Below, piece by piece: positions 42,848 through 44,113 of a stretch of 44,113 nt of DNA; the stretch's first letter is position 1, and each line of letters begins with the position of its first letter. Made by a program: the position numbers and the translations under genes. A model generated the notes under the pieces. The model made no database searches, was not told the origin of the DNA, and saw only the letters and a list, made by a program, of their open reading frames with translations. This stretch comes from Candidatus Hydrogenedentota bacterium (GTDB taxonomy: Bacteria > Hydrogenedentota > Hydrogenedentia > Hydrogenedentales > SLHB01): the NCBI GenBank assembly GCA_016215105.1, contig JACRLJ010000119.1:1-44113 (forward strand), written 5' to 3'.

Positions 42848-44013
42848 AGTATCGCCGGGTTGGAAAGACGAAGCTCCAGATTCCTGCTATCAGTTGTGGG
42901 GGGATGCGGTATCAGCAGTCGTGGAATAGCGATGACCCGCATACAGAAGAGAGCCAGAAGAATGTCGAGGCGTGCATACGCCGCGCGATTGAACTGGGAA
43001 TCAATCACATCGAGACGGCGCGCGGCTACGGCACGAGCGAGGAACAACTGGGCAAGATTCTACCTTTGCTTCCCCGTGATCAGATCATAGTGCAGACAAA
43101 GGTCGGTCCGGATAAGGACGTGGAGAAGTTCCGGGCGAATTTCGAGAAGTCGATGCGCCTGCTCGGGGTTGGCTATCTTGACATCTTCTCGATTCACGGG
43201 ATAAACGATGACGAAGCGCTCGAGAACACCAAGGTCTGCCTGGACCAGGCCCTGCAATGGCAAAAGGAAGGCCGTATCCGCCACATTGGTTTCTCGACAC
43301 ATGGACCGACCAGAGTCATTCTCGACGCGATCCGCTTGGGCGTGTTCACCCACGTGAATCTGCACTGGTACTACATCTTCCAGGAGAATTGGCCGGCGAT
43401 TGAGGAATGCAAGAAGCGCGACATGGGCGTGTTCATTATCAGCCCCAATGACAAAGGCGGACTACTGTACAATCCTTCGGAGAAGCTCAAGAAGCTAACG
43501 GAACCGTTGCACCCGATCGTTTTCAATGACCTGTTTTGTCTGCTGCGCCCCGAAGTACACACCCTGAGTTGCGGCGTGGCAAAACCGCAGGATTTCGACC
43601 TTCATGCCGAGGCGGTATCGTTGCTGGACCGCGCCCACGAGATTGTTCCGCGGATTGTGGCCCGGCTCGAAGCGGAACTGGATCGCGTGCTGGGCAAGGA
43701 GTGGATGGCGACGTGGCGCGATGGTCTGCCGGAATGGGACGAAACACCTGGCGAGATCAATATCCCGGTTATTTTGCGTATGCGCAATCTGGCGAAGGCG
43801 TTCGATATGGTGGACTATGGCCGGATGCGTTATAACATGCTGGGTAGCGGCGGGAACTGGTTTCCAGGCAAGAAAGCAGTGGAACTGGAGAAGCTGGACC
43901 TGAAAGAAAGCCTAAAGAAATCCAAGCACGCCAAGGCTATTCCGGCGCTGCTGGCGGAAGCCCATGGGATGTTCGAGGGAGAACAAAAGAAACGCCTGCA
44001 AGAGGGCGAGTGA
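42844..44013 (+). CDS. Aldo/keto reductase family protein
   Basis: NADPH-type oxidoreductase with a beta/alpha barrel (about 1-270) and a helical C-terminal extension, 389 residues. Visible: VGKTKLQIPAISCGGMR at the start, ETARGYGTSE (catalytic Tyr; the usual Asp is Glu), VQTKVGP with the Lys, DIFSIHGIND with the His, and HIGFSTHGP. Many relatives carry a C-terminal 4Fe-4S cluster; the extension here has no matching Cys set. Substrate unknown. I chose ATG 42844, with AAGGAGG 6-7 bases upstream, over an earlier frame opening at 42766 that overlaps the sulfurtransferase. Overlaps that gene by 4 bases (ATGA). The 100 bases that follow to the window end hold no visible gene or terminator. Confidence 0.9.
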   Translation: MKYRRVGKTKLQIPAISCGGMRYQQSWNSDDPHTEESQKNVEACIRRAIELGINHIETARGYGTSEEQLGKILPLLPRDQIIVQTKVGPDKDVEKFRANFEKSMRLLGVGYLDIFSIHGINDDEALENTKVCLDQALQWQKEGRIRHIGFSTHGPTRVILDAIRLGVFTHVNLHWYYIFQENWPAIEECKKRDMGVFIISPNDKGGLLYNPSEKLKKLTEPLHPIVFNDLFCLLRPEVHTLSCGVAKPQDFDLHAEAVSLLDRAHEIVPRIVARLEAELDRVLGKEWMATWRDGLPEWDETPGEINIPVILRMRNLAKAFDMVDYGRMRYNMLGSGGNWFPGKKAVELEKLDLKESLKKSKHAKAIPALLAEAHGMFEGEQKKRLQEGE

Positions 44014-44113
44014 GCGCGGAGCGGCATGGCTTCTGACAAGGCGGCTTGGCTGCGAGAGAACGGATGGAAATTACGAATTACGTTCTTGGAGCGTCTAGTA
44101 AAAGCCTCAGCGA

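Noticed and set aside
1-44113. CRISPR arrays, insertion sequences, integrases, phage genes, toxin-antitoxin pairs
   Set aside because: None seen: the repeats present are hairpins and short tandem or direct repeats without regular spacing, and no transposase or integrase motif was found.

Overview
This window is bacterial chromosome: about 58-60% G+C by eye, tightly packed, with overlapping ATGA/GTGA/TAGTG gene junctions and frequent TTG or GTG starts preceded by GGAG-type ribosome binding sites. Every confident gene but one lies on the + strand. The content is mostly housekeeping biosynthesis plus cell-envelope functions: signal peptides, an HtrA-type protease, an ECF sigma/anti-sigma pair, a prepilin peptidase and a lipoprotein-like glycosidase. 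This suggests a diderm, free-living, probably uncultivated lineage. Hydrogenedentota or a planctomycete relative is my guess from gene style, but the sequence alone does not prove it. I see no plasmid, phage, insertion sequence, CRISPR array, rRNA or tRNA.

Layout: (1) 0.4-4.2 kb: exonuclease III, a divergent PduO-type cobalamin adenosyltransferase and a secreted GH101-like protein. (2) 4.4-13.0 kb: trpD-C-F-B-A, prepilin peptidase, aroC, a broken metallo-hydrolase and manA. (3) 13.2-19.4 kb: an ECF sigma factor overlapping a membrane anti-sigma/FecR protein, 1.25 kb of non-coding DNA with two interlocking hairpins, then an active four-PDZ HtrA-like protease followed by a catalytically dead homologue and a strong terminator. 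(4) 19.8-22.0 kb: a pterin/folate operon (pteridine-reductase-like SDR, folB, folK, folE). (5) 22.0-25.9 kb: sulfate assimilation (cysI, cysH) from a promoter with a dyad across it, then an acyl-ACP desaturase. (6) 26.2-32.0 kb: a repeat-rich spacer, a JAB-domain/DinG helicase fusion, pgi and a membrane TPR-like protein with a possible premature stop. (7) 32.2-40.0 kb: from a consensus promoter, an HTH-receiver protein, a large hybrid histidine kinase and two ABC exporter subunits. (8) 40.1-44.0 kb: a reverse-strand secreted glycosidase-like protein, a two-domain sulfurtransferase and an aldo/keto reductase.

The most striking observation is that four otherwise well-preserved genes each lack one internal block that their families need: the HxHxD metal site of the metallo-hydrolase (~11,195), the first strand and acidic pocket of the receiver (~32,480), about 23 residues between Q-loop and signature of an ABC ATPase (~37,805), and most of an N-terminal beta region in the glycosidase-like protein (~41,332). 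Two of the losses shift the frame. Either this genome suffers frequent internal deletions, or the assembly has collapsed or removed gaps. Read mapping would decide, and until then functional calls for these four genes are provisional.

Other points of interest are a dispersed hairpin family whose two arms covary, a hairpin pair that can re-pair into alternative structures, the protease/pseudoprotease tandem and the RadC-like JAB domain fused to DinG.
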